64,000 bases of DNA, from the NCBI RefSeq assembly GCF_040270295.1, contig NZ_JBELOE010000239.1. The stretch is one strand, 5' to 3'. The notes beneath the pieces were generated by a model. That model worked only from the letters and a program-made list of their open reading frames with translations, had not been told where the DNA came from and ran no database searches. This DNA comes from Catenovulum sediminis (GTDB lineage: Bacteria; Pseudomonadota; Gammaproteobacteria; Enterobacterales; Alteromonadaceae). Position numbers and translations under genes: made by a program. Of this stretch, positions 21,601 through 30,968 are shown in pieces. How positions within the stretch are numbered: the first letter of the stretch is position 1; every line of letters starts with the position of its first letter.

Positions 21601-24600
21601 TTAAACGACTGACCGTACCCCGATGAATGGCATTGCTCAACGACGGTTCGGCGAAATAGGTCGCGGTTAAACCAGCCGTTAATGTCTTGAGTTGTTTGTC
21701 TAAACTTTCATTACCAGACGCTTGATTTGCACTGTGAAAAGTTGCCGGATCTTCCATCTCAACCTTATAAACTTTCATTCGGTAAGCTGCAGGTGTGAAT
21801 GAATTATCTTTGTATTGCACTAACACGTATGGATGCGAAGTATAGGATTCGTCTGCTGTTGTTACATTTAAATCGTTTCTTAATGCAAATGCAGCCGGTG
21901 GTCTTGGCGATTCAGTGCGATATCTGTATGAAGCTTCAATTAATGCGTGTTCTTCATTCGGATTAAAGCCAGCTAACGCTGGGTTTGGTTGATTGTATAT
22001 GCTTACATCTTCAAATTTAGTCGGCGCAAACTTTTCCTGCTCCGCAATACGCAAGCCGTCTTTACCATCAGAACCAACCCGACTGGCTATAACAATACGC
22101 TGTAATGCTTGAGGGTCGTCATTGCCATTTAGTTTTTCTGGCCAGCGAATATCATAACGAACCTTTTTAAATGGCCAATATACGGCTTCATAAACATTTT
22201 CGTACTGGTAATTTTTGTACCAAAATACTTCAAATAAATGTTCTGGGTTGCCACTGATAAAGTTTTTATTGACCGGGATGATAGGTCCGGTTAAAAGTTC
22301 AGGCTGGTAAATATTTGAATTATACCTTGCCAGATCATTTTCAATATAGCCACTGTGCGGCGCTGTATGTTCACTATCGACAAGCACATCACCAATTGGC
22401 GCCGAAGCATTTGAGTGCACCATCGATTGGCTAATCAAAGAAACAACCCGAACACAGACTGGCTCATTATTGATATCGCCAATCGCCGGACTGGCTGTTT
22501 CGCCAGCAGCCAAATTTTTATCTGAACAAGTGAAAACTAACGTTGATTTTTTATTAACTTCACTGGTCTTTGGCACAGGATCACTGCTGCTTTCAAAAAT
22601 AAATTTATCAACCTCAACAATGCTGTTATTACTTTCAACTTCAGTATATGCCAGTTTAACGAACGCCCAGGTATCCAAAATACTCCGGTCTAACCACACT
22701 GCGGGGGTATCAATGACATAATCATAATGAGATGCAACTGGCCAATTAGAGGTAATTTCAACACGAAATGTTTCGGCACTCCCCCCTTGTACGGGTTCGT
22801 TTACCGACCATTCTAAACTATATTTTCCGGGAATTAGTGGATAGATTTTATCTTCGTAATCGGCCCACAGGTACATATCCTGATACGTATCTGCATTACC
22901 ACTGATGATAAAGCCATTGAAAGGTGCAACATTGAGTCGTCCATTTGAGGTTAACGTTTGTTTGAGCTGACTGACTGCACTGCCAATTTTAGCGTCCGTT
23001 AAATTATGCTCGATTATCTCAGCCAAACTGACTGCTGAACCAATATTGTAATTTGCTTTTAACGTTAGAATTTCCATTTCCCACGCAAGTGAAACCGCAT
23101 TACTCAAATTATCAATATCAATAAAATAATAAGTTTTTCCGTCAATCACTGTGGTGTTGTTATTTAACTTGCTTAAATCACCAGATTCAGCTAAACCGTT
23201 TGGCAAACCTCTGCCATACAACCAACCTTTTAATTGATTTAAACCACTGGCTGCTGGCATTAACAAGCGAACATGTTCAAATTCATCGACCCAATATTTG
23301 CCAGCATTTTGTTCTAACCTAACCACTTTACCCGATTGTAAGGTTTGAATACGGACTAAATCTTCGTATTTTGAAGCTGTCGTATTAAGATCGATTGCAT
23401 ATTGAGTTTGCCAATTGTAGGTAACTTGCAGAGGCGCATTAAAGTTTAAGCTCAGCGGCTGTTGACGTTGGTCACCGGGTATAAAATCCAATGGAAGGGA
23501 GACATCAGAAGAGATGAACTCAGCCCCAGAATTTAAACCAATCACACTGGCTGACTCGGTATTATTTGCCAGTGTGCTGGCTAAAGGGTTTTTCGCTTCA
23601 TCAAATTTTAAATAATATTCTAAATTCGCTTGCCTGCTGCTAAAAGCATGATTCATATTATTGCGAATTTGAGTTTGGCTGCGCGCTTCACGCCAAACTC
23701 TAAATTCATCAATAGAGAAGTTTTTAGTGTATTTATTTAAAGCATCATACCATAAGGTATTGCCCAAATAGCTCAAGTCTCGATCGATTGAGCGTGGTAA
23801 TGGCATATCATACCTAGCGCCGGCAAACTGACCATTGATGTAAAAAGTAGCTGTGGTTTCACTGCGATCATAGGTTAATGCGATGTGCTGCCACTCATTA
23901 TCCGTCAATGACTGTGTCGCCAAAACCCGTGGAAAATGATCTTTAGGATCTAGCTCAGAGTTTAAAATGTAAAATTCTGGTTTTTTATCACTGCCATTCA
24001 ACCCGAGTATTAAATTATTGGCGAAAGCACCGTTCGCCCCGGTGCTTGCTGAAATCTCCAACACTCGATTACCGTATAAAGTACTGTTTTCATGCGGATT
24101 AACCCAAAACTCTATGGTGAAATCGCCGTCAAATACCGCTTTTTCCATATTCGGCAAATCTATTCTAGGTGTACCTATTCTGTCACCGACAAAGGTGACC
24201 GATGCACCTGAATCGGTAAAGGGGCTATATGACTTACGGTTATCTAGCACCTTTACACCAATATCATTCAGTAAAACACGCTTATTATTGTTGCTTGTAT
24301 CAACCACCGCACCATTTACTTGTAAGGTTAGCTGTTCACCTTCTTCAATCCAATGACGACCAATCGTTGGCTGAGGGTTAGGCTGCGCTAGGGTATAATC
24401 GCCTAGCGTGGTTATATTGGTTTTTAAGTCTAATAAGTGTTCAACCTGCCAATTAAATTTAATGGACACATTTGAATTAAAAGTGAATGCGTATCGGCAC
24501 GCCTGACCACTAACCACTTGGTCTTCCAAGTCATAACCGGTACAGGTATAGCGAGTGACGGCTCGCGTATCATTTGGATCTGAAACCAGAATTTTCTGAT

Positions 24601-26944
24601 TGGCGTCATCTAAAATAAAGTTGCCAGACGAATCGACCTGATATAAAACTTGACCGTTTTTGTCGATGTAATATTGATTTGGCGCACTAACTTCAACTGT
24701 TGAACCTTTTACATAACTAAAATTACCCACCCCCGGGTAAACAAGATTGTTATCATACTTAGATTCAATACTAACCGTTGCTCGCGTGGCCCACTCACCC
24801 TGATTATTCAGTGCAATCACAAAACTTTTGTTAGCGTCACCTGCAATCAAATTTGCATCATCACCACTACTATCTCTTAATGTCAGCTTACCGTTTTTAA
24901 AGTAGCCACTGACATACACTTCACCAGAGGTCTCTTGTATTGATAAACCACCTGTAAATGCCGCATTTGCTGGCAAATTGCCGGTAAATCCTTCCGGCTG
25001 AGTTACCCACACCCAATTCAGATTGCTGTCTAATTTACTGACAAAAAACGTACGCTGGCCAGTGGTTATGTTACCAAATTTAATCGATGAACCGGTTTTA
25101 AAATCTGCAGTAACACCTGTTTCCAGTGTCGCCATCAAATAGATATTGCCGTTGCTGTCTTTATTTAACGCCATTGCCTGGCCTTTATATTCAGCGCCGT
25201 TTTGTAATTCGAAGGTAGCTTCTGAGTTCGCAACCTGATTTAAGCTTGCATCTAGGGCGTAAAGCTTAAAACCAGTCGCTTTAACCGGCGAGGTGGCATT
25301 ACTGCTATTGTTGGTAACAACCATTTTACTGAGCACATAAATGCGCGAGTTGGCATAAATTGCATCAACTGGCACTTCTTCCTTGCGTGCTTTAATTTTA
25401 ATTAAATCACCATTACTGTTGCGTTTTGAAATAAAAGTACGGCCAGTATTATTGCTTGAGTATTCATGCGGTCTAAAGGCTTCGTTTGAACGTAATGCAG
25501 AGTTCAGCCCAGATATTTCAACTTCTGACCATTTCGCATTACCATCTGTATAATAAGCAGTATCGTTTTCCGGTAAAAAATTAGGCCAATACCAGGTTGC
25601 GATTGAACCTGATAGACGGTCTTGCGCAGAATTGGCATTCCATTCAAGCAGATTATTAAAAATTACCTGATCGCTACTATCATAAATTTTCAGTCTAACT
25701 CTCTTGCCGCCGCCTTCCGTATCTCTGTGCTCTAATGTAATGAAATGAAAACCAGCATCTAGCGTATAAGTTGCTGATTTTGTTTCCCCTATCTTACCCT
25801 CAACTTGTTTACTACTATTACGATCAATGACAACCTTTGCCCAGTCATCGATATCAGAAATTTCAAATTTATAGTCACCTGATACTGGAAATTTTAGTAA
25901 ACCATCCACACGGTTGTAGTGACCATCATCACCTGAATTAAGCAAAGGGTATCGATTCCAAGCGATACATGAGACATGACCGCTCGTAAATTCTTGGCGT
26001 ACGCCTTTCACGTCGACATTAGTACAATTATGCCAATTATTTGAGTGTGCATTTTTGACTATCGTATGCCACCCTATCGATGAATATGCATCACCACCGT
26101 TATCAATATTATAAGACCGAGATAAATTGCTAACGATACTGCTCAAATCCATCGCAGGACTGTTGTTGCCCACGGCCTGTGTTCCATGTGATAACTGCTC
26201 TGTACCATAAAAACTATAGATATCACCCGACTCATCCGTTAACACAGCCGCAGCTTGCATCGGAATATGCACATCGAATAAGGTTGGCTCAGAATCGGGG
26301 ACAGATTTTTCGTTGTAGTAACGCTTTTTAACGCCAAAGGTTGAGGTTTTTTTATTGTTATTGCTCAGCTTTAACGTCGGTTTTGTCAGGCTATAGTCTC
26401 CAACTGCAGAACTTTTTTTAACCGTGCTTTCGCCTATTTCTATTGGGTTACCAGAGGCGTTTATAGCAAAGTTTGTTGCCGCATAGGATGCATCGGTAGA
26501 ATACCAGTGCGTTTTGCTATGTTTAAGCTCAAATGAATAACGATGTAAATAATCCCCGCTGTTACTGCCTTTGGAACTCAGCAACTCCAGTCCTTGACTA
26601 CTGACTAGCAACTTAAGTTTTTTATTACTATCAGTTGACCTGAAGCTAGTCCCTAAATCTTGAAATATGCTTAGTTCACCCGCAGGAGAAAATTTCGCCA
26701 ATGAAACACCGGTTTGCGTTACAACAAAACTCTGACCAGATACATTAATGATATTGCCTTCGTTATAAACAACTGCATACATATTACCGGCATCATCATA
26801 ACCAATATCATGAATTTGACCGCCGGTAATTTCATTGATGTACGGGGTAGCTGCATTTGCACTGTGCAAAACTGTCAATAGTAATAAAAAAACATTAAGC
26901 ATTGAGCCGACAAATTTGACAGTAAGTTTATATATTTTATTCAT
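15665..26944 (-). CDS. Giant exported protein (3759 aa) with PA14, LamG and long helical C-terminal region
   Basis: The protein has a signal peptide (about 1-31) and RBS AGGAG before ATG 26944. Visible modules are: a beta-propeller-like N-terminus; a PA14-like domain (about 281-435); a LamG/concanavalin-like domain (about 935-1095); two further PA14 domains (about 1755-1885 and 1898-2025, each with a LWIDD or LWLDG strand); and an EF-hand/dockerin-like loop DVDGSGLVDEDDARVLYP (about 2787). A mainly helical region follows (about 2980-3500) with a strong coiled coil near 3300-3405 (KAMEHELEIEKAGYDFETQQ). The C-terminus is a beta-rich domain (about 3565-3759). The helical bundle plus terminal beta domain resembles in layout the pore-forming half of Tc-toxin A subunits. 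PA14 and LamG domains usually bind glycans or other surface ligands. The true function is unknown, and no catalytic motif was recognised. Confidence 0.8.
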   Translation of the reverse strand: MNKIYKLTVKFVGSMLNVFLLLLTVLHSANAATPYINEITGGQIHDIGYDDAGNMYAVVYNEGNIINVSGQSFVVTQTGVSLAKFSPAGELSIFQDLGTSFRSTDSNKKLKLLVSSQGLELLSSKGSNSGDYLHRYSFELKHSKTHWYSTDASYAATNFAINASGNPIEIGESTVKKSSAVGDYSLTKPTLKLSNNNKKTSTFGVKKRYYNEKSVPDSEPTLFDVHIPMQAAAVLTDESGDIYSFYGTEQLSHGTQAVGNNSPAMDLSSIVSNLSRSYNIDNGGDAYSSIGWHTIVKNAHSNNWHNCTNVDVKGVRQEFTSGHVSCIAWNRYPLLNSGDDGHYNRVDGLLKFPVSGDYKFEISDIDDWAKVVIDRNSSKQVEGKIGETKSATYTLDAGFHFITLEHRDTEGGGKRVRLKIYDSSDQVIFNNLLEWNANSAQDRLSGSIATWYWPNFLPENDTAYYTDGNAKWSEVEISGLNSALRSNEAFRPHEYSSNNTGRTFISKRNSNGDLIKIKARKEEVPVDAIYANSRIYVLSKMVVTNNSSNATSPVKATGFKLYALDASLNQVANSEATFELQNGAEYKGQAMALNKDSNGNIYLMATLETGVTADFKTGSSIKFGNITTGQRTFFVSKLDSNLNWVWVTQPEGFTGNLPANAAFTGGLSIQETSGEVYVSGYFKNGKLTLRDSSGDDANLIAGDANKSFVIALNNQGEWATRATVSIESKYDNNLVYPGVGNFSYVKGSTVEVSAPNQYYIDKNGQVLYQVDSSGNFILDDANQKILVSDPNDTRAVTRYTCTGYDLEDQVVSGQACRYAFTFNSNVSIKFNWQVEHLLDLKTNITTLGDYTLAQPNPQPTIGRHWIEEGEQLTLQVNGAVVDTSNNNKRVLLNDIGVKVLDNRKSYSPFTDSGASVTFVGDRIGTPRIDLPNMEKAVFDGDFTIEFWVNPHENSTLYGNRVLEISASTGANGAFANNLILGLNGSDKKPEFYILNSELDPKDHFPRVLATQSLTDNEWQHIALTYDRSETTATFYINGQFAGARYDMPLPRSIDRDLSYLGNTLWYDALNKYTKNFSIDEFRVWREARSQTQIRNNMNHAFSSRQANLEYYLKFDEAKNPLASTLANNTESASVIGLNSGAEFISSDVSLPLDFIPGDQRQQPLSLNFNAPLQVTYNWQTQYAIDLNTTASKYEDLVRIQTLQSGKVVRLEQNAGKYWVDEFEHVRLLMPAASGLNQLKGWLYGRGLPNGLAESGDLSKLNNNTTVIDGKTYYFIDIDNLSNAVSLAWEMEILTLKANYNIGSAVSLAEIIEHNLTDAKIGSAVSQLKQTLTSNGRLNVAPFNGFIISGNADTYQDMYLWADYEDKIYPLIPGKYSLEWSVNEPVQGGSAETFRVEITSNWPVASHYDYVIDTPAVWLDRSILDTWAFVKLAYTEVESNNSIVEVDKFIFESSSDPVPKTSEVNKKSTLVFTCSDKNLAAGETASPAIGDINNEPVCVRVVSLISQSMVHSNASAPIGDVLVDSEHTAPHSGYIENDLARYNSNIYQPELLTGPIIPVNKNFISGNPEHLFEVFWYKNYQYENVYEAVYWPFKKVRYDIRWPEKLNGNDDPQALQRIVIASRVGSDGKDGLRIAEQEKFAPTKFEDVSIYNQPNPALAGFNPNEEHALIEASYRYRTESPRPPAAFALRNDLNVTTADESYTSHPYVLVQYKDNSFTPAAYRMKVYKVEMEDPATFHSANQASGNESLDKQLKTLTAGLTATYFAEPSLSNAIHRGTVSRLNITTEQLDSAVPNDKVGVRYEGVIIGQQSGDHLFNLEYDDRIRLWIDDELLVDDWNNGGVRSKVFNKTLNQNQVYKLKVEYYDDTSNTQLSLSWRLPSETTLQTIPSSVMKSHALTTQQGFIASYFNNKTLSGNPTSVERVQNIGFSTGGSIGHGLGHDNFSVRYTGQIVPEVSGEYTLVARADDGVNLWLDGKQVISSWIDSGPFDRKYKVSLEANTAYDIRLEYYEHGGGAELFFRWIKPSQTAQNLVQGTEVVSASLDVLPAIEITTGSSVSGGSAEEQQAYTFTYPMKAGEPVVAPYPLNVVQGVQIPGLNWGHQGSTPAQNVYWEDHKGQAWAISGGGRLFSYQWYPMQPDFWWPADTQLCFDKSQPADFKGRKISTKNDVNLTCQAVADGTLLPFSQVVEGENREIAISFDTSWPQELPILKAGETLTYSGGEAEEDGIAENGLPGVLAFAAGQIIYDDVNKLMGLNAGYSSDKRYSARLAQVLEKRTVKWPTGGTEFSKIPEFDLSQKMVKQERGLYYFTDLPAHLQNRIYYDPLTKELAVQGFLDGKTLGDDTLTAAPGAIYSLLPNILTSEEVAVVKSLTDNATFAQVVDQLYALSRNPSKLTGIDYGIGIEVAQNPEGSLKTDTYIHTASLGSGLALMPSAAMLDPNSNAPDITYVTVAENNHADLGSAPVALHIVKLVKANKFRGEIDVLMPPNVFDEKVVLRHTADFGANGTDMVYEWKYRADDGLEKAPPDQAPSDWKPFSLPNNGLGQNQIALQGATAALLADNLFFTRYRHKDCQPSNNADCWSDWAGAANNNPAKNVYKAQLSEGWVKRVIDRVNLFEARISDFYSSDSPATYSSMLQQAGQRYNGAVALNADQDVIENVGLIQLYQTVLERAKLLSIEASQPTSNSSVNNALQLAATRLAQLYTLLANEAYVDALDPSIGFTTESEAYGSVAPSIFTFKNQMPSLLQEELSLLRGRSEFGASPAFNRLIWNFTIGDGEVAYALNYNIKDVDGSGLVDEDDARVLYPQGHGDAWGHYTMALRYYYDLMQNGNFKWTPRGEKVLIDGVTVDVDFQDEQRFAEIAAARAKTGRDIVDMTYRASYVEDENGQWQGYKDRNTERSWGVSEWAQRASTGAYFDWLMANNMLPAKDSDYTDSADIRKVDRSTVPEIQQISSQAQNIYALAASADKGQNPLGVAPDIVPFDVDPVRVDRNYNNPATHFEQVAERAEQALENAFKVYDYANVQKNRIREVADTAQDMLQQAQDQDRDFKSRLIEIFGTPYEGTIGSGKVYAPGYDGPDLYFYQYVDVTDITNEVAPVANSNGQTFDNVLTGHFKSRTTSIGDISDIDAVNSVVASNAIQIEYPVTAGTYGFDAPASWGIRRAPGKLQEALSEILVAQANFNQAADQYDDLIQDMEFQVGQIYAQKAFQDNVINVRNEAIDDTLTFNAVIGTLKTTQSAMNETRDFLRHTSALAADALPKSAGLSVDVGAPGRAAIYASWAIADPILSVANIAAEGAIVATESEKELKAMEHELEIEKAGYDFETQQQLREVEYSLTTQEPYLRVEMYKKREILRQAGEKYRTVLAEGLRLLEEREALNKRIAAKAQGERYKDMTFRMGQYEALQKYRAAFDLASRYIYMAARVYDYETNLSENDPASAKHMLSQIVKERTLGEQSLNGAVSGQGGLSEILSTLKINFDVLKTQMGFNNPQTESGRFSLRHGLFRIANDDNSTEDDKLWRNTLAKYKQNNLWDVPEFRRFARNFAPESAGVQPGLVIPFSSTIEFGKNFFGWPLSGGDFAYDASNFATKVRSVGVWFDNYNNAALSTTPRVYLIPVGMDIMYVPDSVELDTREWSVIDQVIPVPLPARDSDLNNSAWIPSADSLSGSFDKIRRHSSFRAYHDSGSFNETDMTYSSRLIGRSVWNTKWLLIIPGGTFLADSEDGMDTFIYGQKIPGQNTVLRDGNGVTDIKLFFQTYSYSGN

Positions 26945-29900
26945 TATTCAACTCCTACTGCATTTAGCTGTTTAACGCTACTGACTAATTGCATACTAAA
27001 TCGGCCTTTAGAGATAATTGGTGCTAGTTCATCGTTATTGGTTTGCTGGTGCAGACCCGTAACTTTTTCGGTATAAACGCCACCCAACTCGTCTACACCT
27101 AACCTTGGATTTTCTGATTTTTGCGCTTGACTGTATTCATCAAACATAAAGTGAATATGACGTTTAATTTCGAAACCTTTATCTAAATCTGGGTGATATA
27201 AATGTTTATAAGGGTTAAGCGGATGATCTTTCGCATAAGTTAAAATGACTGACACCGCCCCCCCTTCACCAATTTTACCTTGCATCACCTGCTGTGTTTT
27301 AACCTTCACGGCACCCGCATTCGTTTCTGAATCTAAGATAAATGGAATTGCAGATAATCTAACGCCAACCAGTTTGCCGTTTTTACGAACAATACCATCA
27401 TAATTTGCTAATAACCTTTGATCGGTTATTAACACTGGACGCACTGCATCAACGCCAGGTTTGGTTTGCATTAATGTCACTTCCGATAATATATGTGTTC
27501 TGTCAGCACTGGCATGCAATAAAAATGGCAGTAAAAAAGTAGAGCCCGCTTCTGTTAACGCTTGACTGTCTTTTACCTCAATATGGGATTCGTTAACCTT
27601 TGAAACAACGACCCGACCTTGCCATAAACCGGTTTTTAGCTCACCGGTCGGCAAGGTTGTCCCTAGTTCAATTTCTGCATTTTTAAAAGTAATGCCTTGC
27701 GCTGCAGTCGACGCCGAATTTTCGCCCGAAACAGCATTATTTCCATTAATAACATCGGTATAGGTTCCAGCAAAAACATCATTAAAATGCCAGCGTGCCG
27801 TTAACCCTAAAGAATTATGGCTCGGTGCCGCATTTTGCAAAGCAATTAAATCGCCAACCGGCAGCACTCTATTCCAGACATGGAATTCATCCATCCAACC
27901 AGAATAATGCTGCTCATTATTTTTACCCAATATGAGATTTGCCGTTACGTCGTAACTGTTAAAGTCAGCAAAACTTTGCTGATTCAAAAGCGCCCCATCT
28001 TTATATATTTGAATAACTAAGTTTTGTTCATCATTTACGCTAAAAGTACAAGCCCAATGATGCCACAAAAGATCAAGCGCATTAGCAGGTGTTGCAGCGC
28101 TCAAATTATCTAACGTACAAACCAGTTGATCAGCATCCGTTACCTTTATAGCAATCTGGCGAGATTCATTAGCATGTGAAATAAGGGTCGCATTTTGCCC
28201 TAACTTGGCAAACCGGTTGTGAAAATCAAGCGTGATGCCCTGTTGTAAATCTAAGTTTAGTGCGTCACTTGTTAACGCATCATCAACAGAATCAAAATAA
28301 TAGGCTTGGTTTAAGTTGATGTTCGCAAAAGCTAAGCCATCAGATAAATCGTTTGCAGTAAAATCAGCAAGCTGCGCATTGCTTAGCAGTAATCCACTGG
28401 TTTGCGTGTACAAAGACTGATTAAAGTTTTCAGCCAAAATCAAATGAGGCTCCATGCCCGTTAGCTTCGCCTTAGACAACTGTTGTAATTGTTCAGTAGA
28501 TAAAGCTCTGGACCAAAGCTGTAAGTGATCAATCGCGCCAGTTAAAGAGCTAACACTCTGACCATCGCTGTTGGATTTCCCTAGAGACCATTCGCTGGTC
28601 GTTACGGTGCCAACTTCAACTCGCTTTTGCAGTTCACCATTTAATAATAAGTTTAAGTGGTTGTCGCTATATATCACACTCAGATTATGCCATTCGTCTA
28701 ATGTAAGTGTGCGCTCTGTAAGGATTAAAGGCGACTCTTGACTACTAAGATAAAGTGCAACTTTATTGCCCTCACGAACGAGTTTAATTTGGTTGGAACC
28801 TGCAATAATTTCGCTGTTTTGCGCGGATTGAGTCAAGTTTAACCAAATTGAAAAGGTGAATTCTGAGGCAAGTTTCTCCTGCTGGCTTTGCGCTAAACGC
28901 CATGTCGCTGCTTGTGTGGAACCTTTAAAATTGAGTGCATATTCTCCCTGTACCGGAATTTGGCCTTGCGCATTGATGTTATCAAGCTTTACCCCCCAAG
29001 TTTGAAAGTTACTACTTACGGTATCCTTTGAACTCACCAATACGCCACTATTGAAACTGTCATTAAATTGAAAATCACTGTTTGTATCTGAGCTAATAGG
29101 ATTATCTAAATTTTGTTGAACTAACAAACCAGCCGGTTGTTTGATTAGGCGAGTAGCGCTCGTTTGTCTTATTTCAGATTGACTACGGACACTGTCCCAA
29201 ATTCTCAGCTCATCAATTTCGCCGGTAAAATACTGCTCAAAACCATTCCCCCCGACATGTAAATCACCTGTTGCGGTGACAGCTGATACATTTGATTTTT
29301 GCGCAATTTGCAAGCCATTTTTAAACAGCGTTAACGTACCTCCGTTTAACGCGTTATCGTAAGTGCAGGCAAAGTATATCCAAGGATTCCCCGCACTAAT
29401 CTCTGGTTCTATCACAAAATCAGCATCATTGTTTTTTGTTGCGCAAAATAACTTGCCACTTTTGAAACCGGCAACAAAACTGGAGTTTGCATAGGCACCG
29501 GCAATACCTATCGCTATATTGTGTGATTCAGTTGTTGATTTTTTATTGCTTTTTAACCAAAACTCTACTGAAAAACTGGTGTTTTCTATGAGTTTGGGGT
29601 AACTGTCAGCTTGTTCGGTTAACAAAGTTTGCACACTGCCATCAAATTGCATCGCAGTTTGACCAAGGGAGGCGCTTTGTATAGAAAGCTTTGATGCGGG
29701 CGTTAATTTACCATCAACACTTTCGTCTGATATAAAACTAAAATCACCTGAATATGGTGCCTGATTCAATAACTTGGTAGCCTGGTCTTGGGTAATAAAA
29801 CGCCCTAACTGACTGTTAAACAATAAGCCTTGTTCTAAACCGGATAAATTGGATTTATAAGTAGATGAGATTTGCTCGGCGTTTCGTGTGACCTGCCAAA

Positions 29901-30966
29901 CTCTAGGCTGCGTTATATCAAGCTCGGAAGCATTTTGCTGCCAATATAGATTTTCGCGCGGGATAATTTGCTCGATGCCGCCTGGCGTAATCCACTTGAG
30001 TTGTAAATTGGCATGCCCACTATTTTCGAAATATTCAATTTTTATCGGAGTGTAGACACCTTCAGTCAAATTGAGTTGAGTGCTTCCTTGTAACCCACCA
30101 CCATTTTTCCAGACATCAATCTTAGCGTCTCCGTTGATGTCATCTAACCATAGTTTTAATCCATCATCACTGTTTGTTTTTATCGTATACTGCCCACTTT
30201 TACTTGGTAAAAGGTACCCTTGCCAACGTGCGGTAAAATTATCCAAGCTCGTTTTGCCGGATAATGTCTGTGCACCTTCACCTACAAAATTGATATCGAA
30301 ATTTTTAGAAACCGTTTTACCTACGTGATGCTGCCATTTTTCATAGACATAACCACCAAATGCATCCATCCCGGAATGACAGTATTCATGAAAATCGAAA
30401 TCAGGCTCTGTTTTACCGTAACATATCTTTTTCCGTCTATCGTTGTAAAAGTCCCCAACCAAGCCCTGATAAAACTCTGCGCTTAAAAAGCTGATCTTAG
30501 CCCCACTAAAATAGGCTTTATCAACCCCTTTTTGAATCTGGTGATTTTTGGCTAACTGGCCGTTTAGATATACATTGATATCTAAGATACCTGTGCTCGC
30601 GTCTGATGAAGCAACGAGCGAAAGATGATGCCATTGATTGTCTGAAAATGGACCGGACACAGTAAAAAAAGGATTATTTACCGGACTATCCGATAGCTCC
30701 AGATTGCCCTTATTCAATCTCAAATTCAAAGCTTGCTGCGTGTTATCGCGCTCAATCAGCACTAACCCCGTATCTTGCGATGCCGTTTTAAACCAAAATT
30801 CAATCGTGGCATTTTGTAAATTGTTGGGTAATTTTTCGGTTTGCAAAATCACCCCTTTTCCCAACGCTAAAGACTGAGGGGTAATTTGTGCTTTAATATT
30901 TGAGCTAAAGAAAAAAGCGCCAATAACCGTTATCAAATATAGTTTATTTTTTATCATAGTTAACAT
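26944..30966 (-). CDS. Exported LamG/PA14 repeat protein (1340 aa)
   Basis: The signal peptide ends near residue 27 (SSNIKAQ). The start is ATG 30966, or ATG 30957 three codons later; the upstream stop lies only two bases before the first. LamG-like jelly rolls occur at about 30-175, 430-600, 670-840 and 890-1050. Each has the W.HLS/WxxxACTY strand and a terminal IDELRIWD-type strand. A PA14 domain lies at about 205-345 (DDGLKLWLDD, PIKIEYFENSG). The C-terminal 250 residues form a distinct region that starts with GLWQGRVVVSKV, a pattern I associate with very large exported proteins of Planctomycetes and Verrucomicrobia (recollection, not searched). It is probably a multivalent ligand- or glycan-binding partner of the 3759-residue protein, with which it overlaps by one base. 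Confidence 0.8.
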   Translation of the reverse strand: MLTMIKNKLYLITVIGAFFFSSNIKAQITPQSLALGKGVILQTEKLPNNLQNATIEFWFKTASQDTGLVLIERDNTQQALNLRLNKGNLELSDSPVNNPFFTVSGPFSDNQWHHLSLVASSDASTGILDINVYLNGQLAKNHQIQKGVDKAYFSGAKISFLSAEFYQGLVGDFYNDRRKKICYGKTEPDFDFHEYCHSGMDAFGGYVYEKWQHHVGKTVSKNFDINFVGEGAQTLSGKTSLDNFTARWQGYLLPSKSGQYTIKTNSDDGLKLWLDDINGDAKIDVWKNGGGLQGSTQLNLTEGVYTPIKIEYFENSGHANLQLKWITPGGIEQIIPRENLYWQQNASELDITQPRVWQVTRNAEQISSTYKSNLSGLEQGLLFNSQLGRFITQDQATKLLNQAPYSGDFSFISDESVDGKLTPASKLSIQSASLGQTAMQFDGSVQTLLTEQADSYPKLIENTSFSVEFWLKSNKKSTTESHNIAIGIAGAYANSSFVAGFKSGKLFCATKNNDADFVIEPEISAGNPWIYFACTYDNALNGGTLTLFKNGLQIAQKSNVSAVTATGDLHVGGNGFEQYFTGEIDELRIWDSVRSQSEIRQTSATRLIKQPAGLLVQQNLDNPISSDTNSDFQFNDSFNSGVLVSSKDTVSSNFQTWGVKLDNINAQGQIPVQGEYALNFKGSTQAATWRLAQSQQEKLASEFTFSIWLNLTQSAQNSEIIAGSNQIKLVREGNKVALYLSSQESPLILTERTLTLDEWHNLSVIYSDNHLNLLLNGELQKRVEVGTVTTSEWSLGKSNSDGQSVSSLTGAIDHLQLWSRALSTEQLQQLSKAKLTGMEPHLILAENFNQSLYTQTSGLLLSNAQLADFTANDLSDGLAFANINLNQAYYFDSVDDALTSDALNLDLQQGITLDFHNRFAKLGQNATLISHANESRQIAIKVTDADQLVCTLDNLSAATPANALDLLWHHWACTFSVNDEQNLVIQIYKDGALLNQQSFADFNSYDVTANLILGKNNEQHYSGWMDEFHVWNRVLPVGDLIALQNAAPSHNSLGLTARWHFNDVFAGTYTDVINGNNAVSGENSASTAAQGITFKNAEIELGTTLPTGELKTGLWQGRVVVSKVNESHIEVKDSQALTEAGSTFLLPFLLHASADRTHILSEVTLMQTKPGVDAVRPVLITDQRLLANYDGIVRKNGKLVGVRLSAIPFILDSETNAGAVKVKTQQVMQGKIGEGGAVSVILTYAKDHPLNPYKHLYHPDLDKGFEIKRHIHFMFDEYSQAQKSENPRLGVDELGGVYTEKVTGLHQQTNNDELAPIISKGRFSMQLVSSVKQLNAVGVE

Positions 30967-30968
30967 CT

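Noticed and set aside
24018..24356. Open frame of 112 codons on the plus strand within the 3759-residue gene
   Set aside because: It is antisense to a strongly coding region with no RBS or family motif; a shadow frame. The same applies to the other short frames inside the giant genes and the receptor gene.
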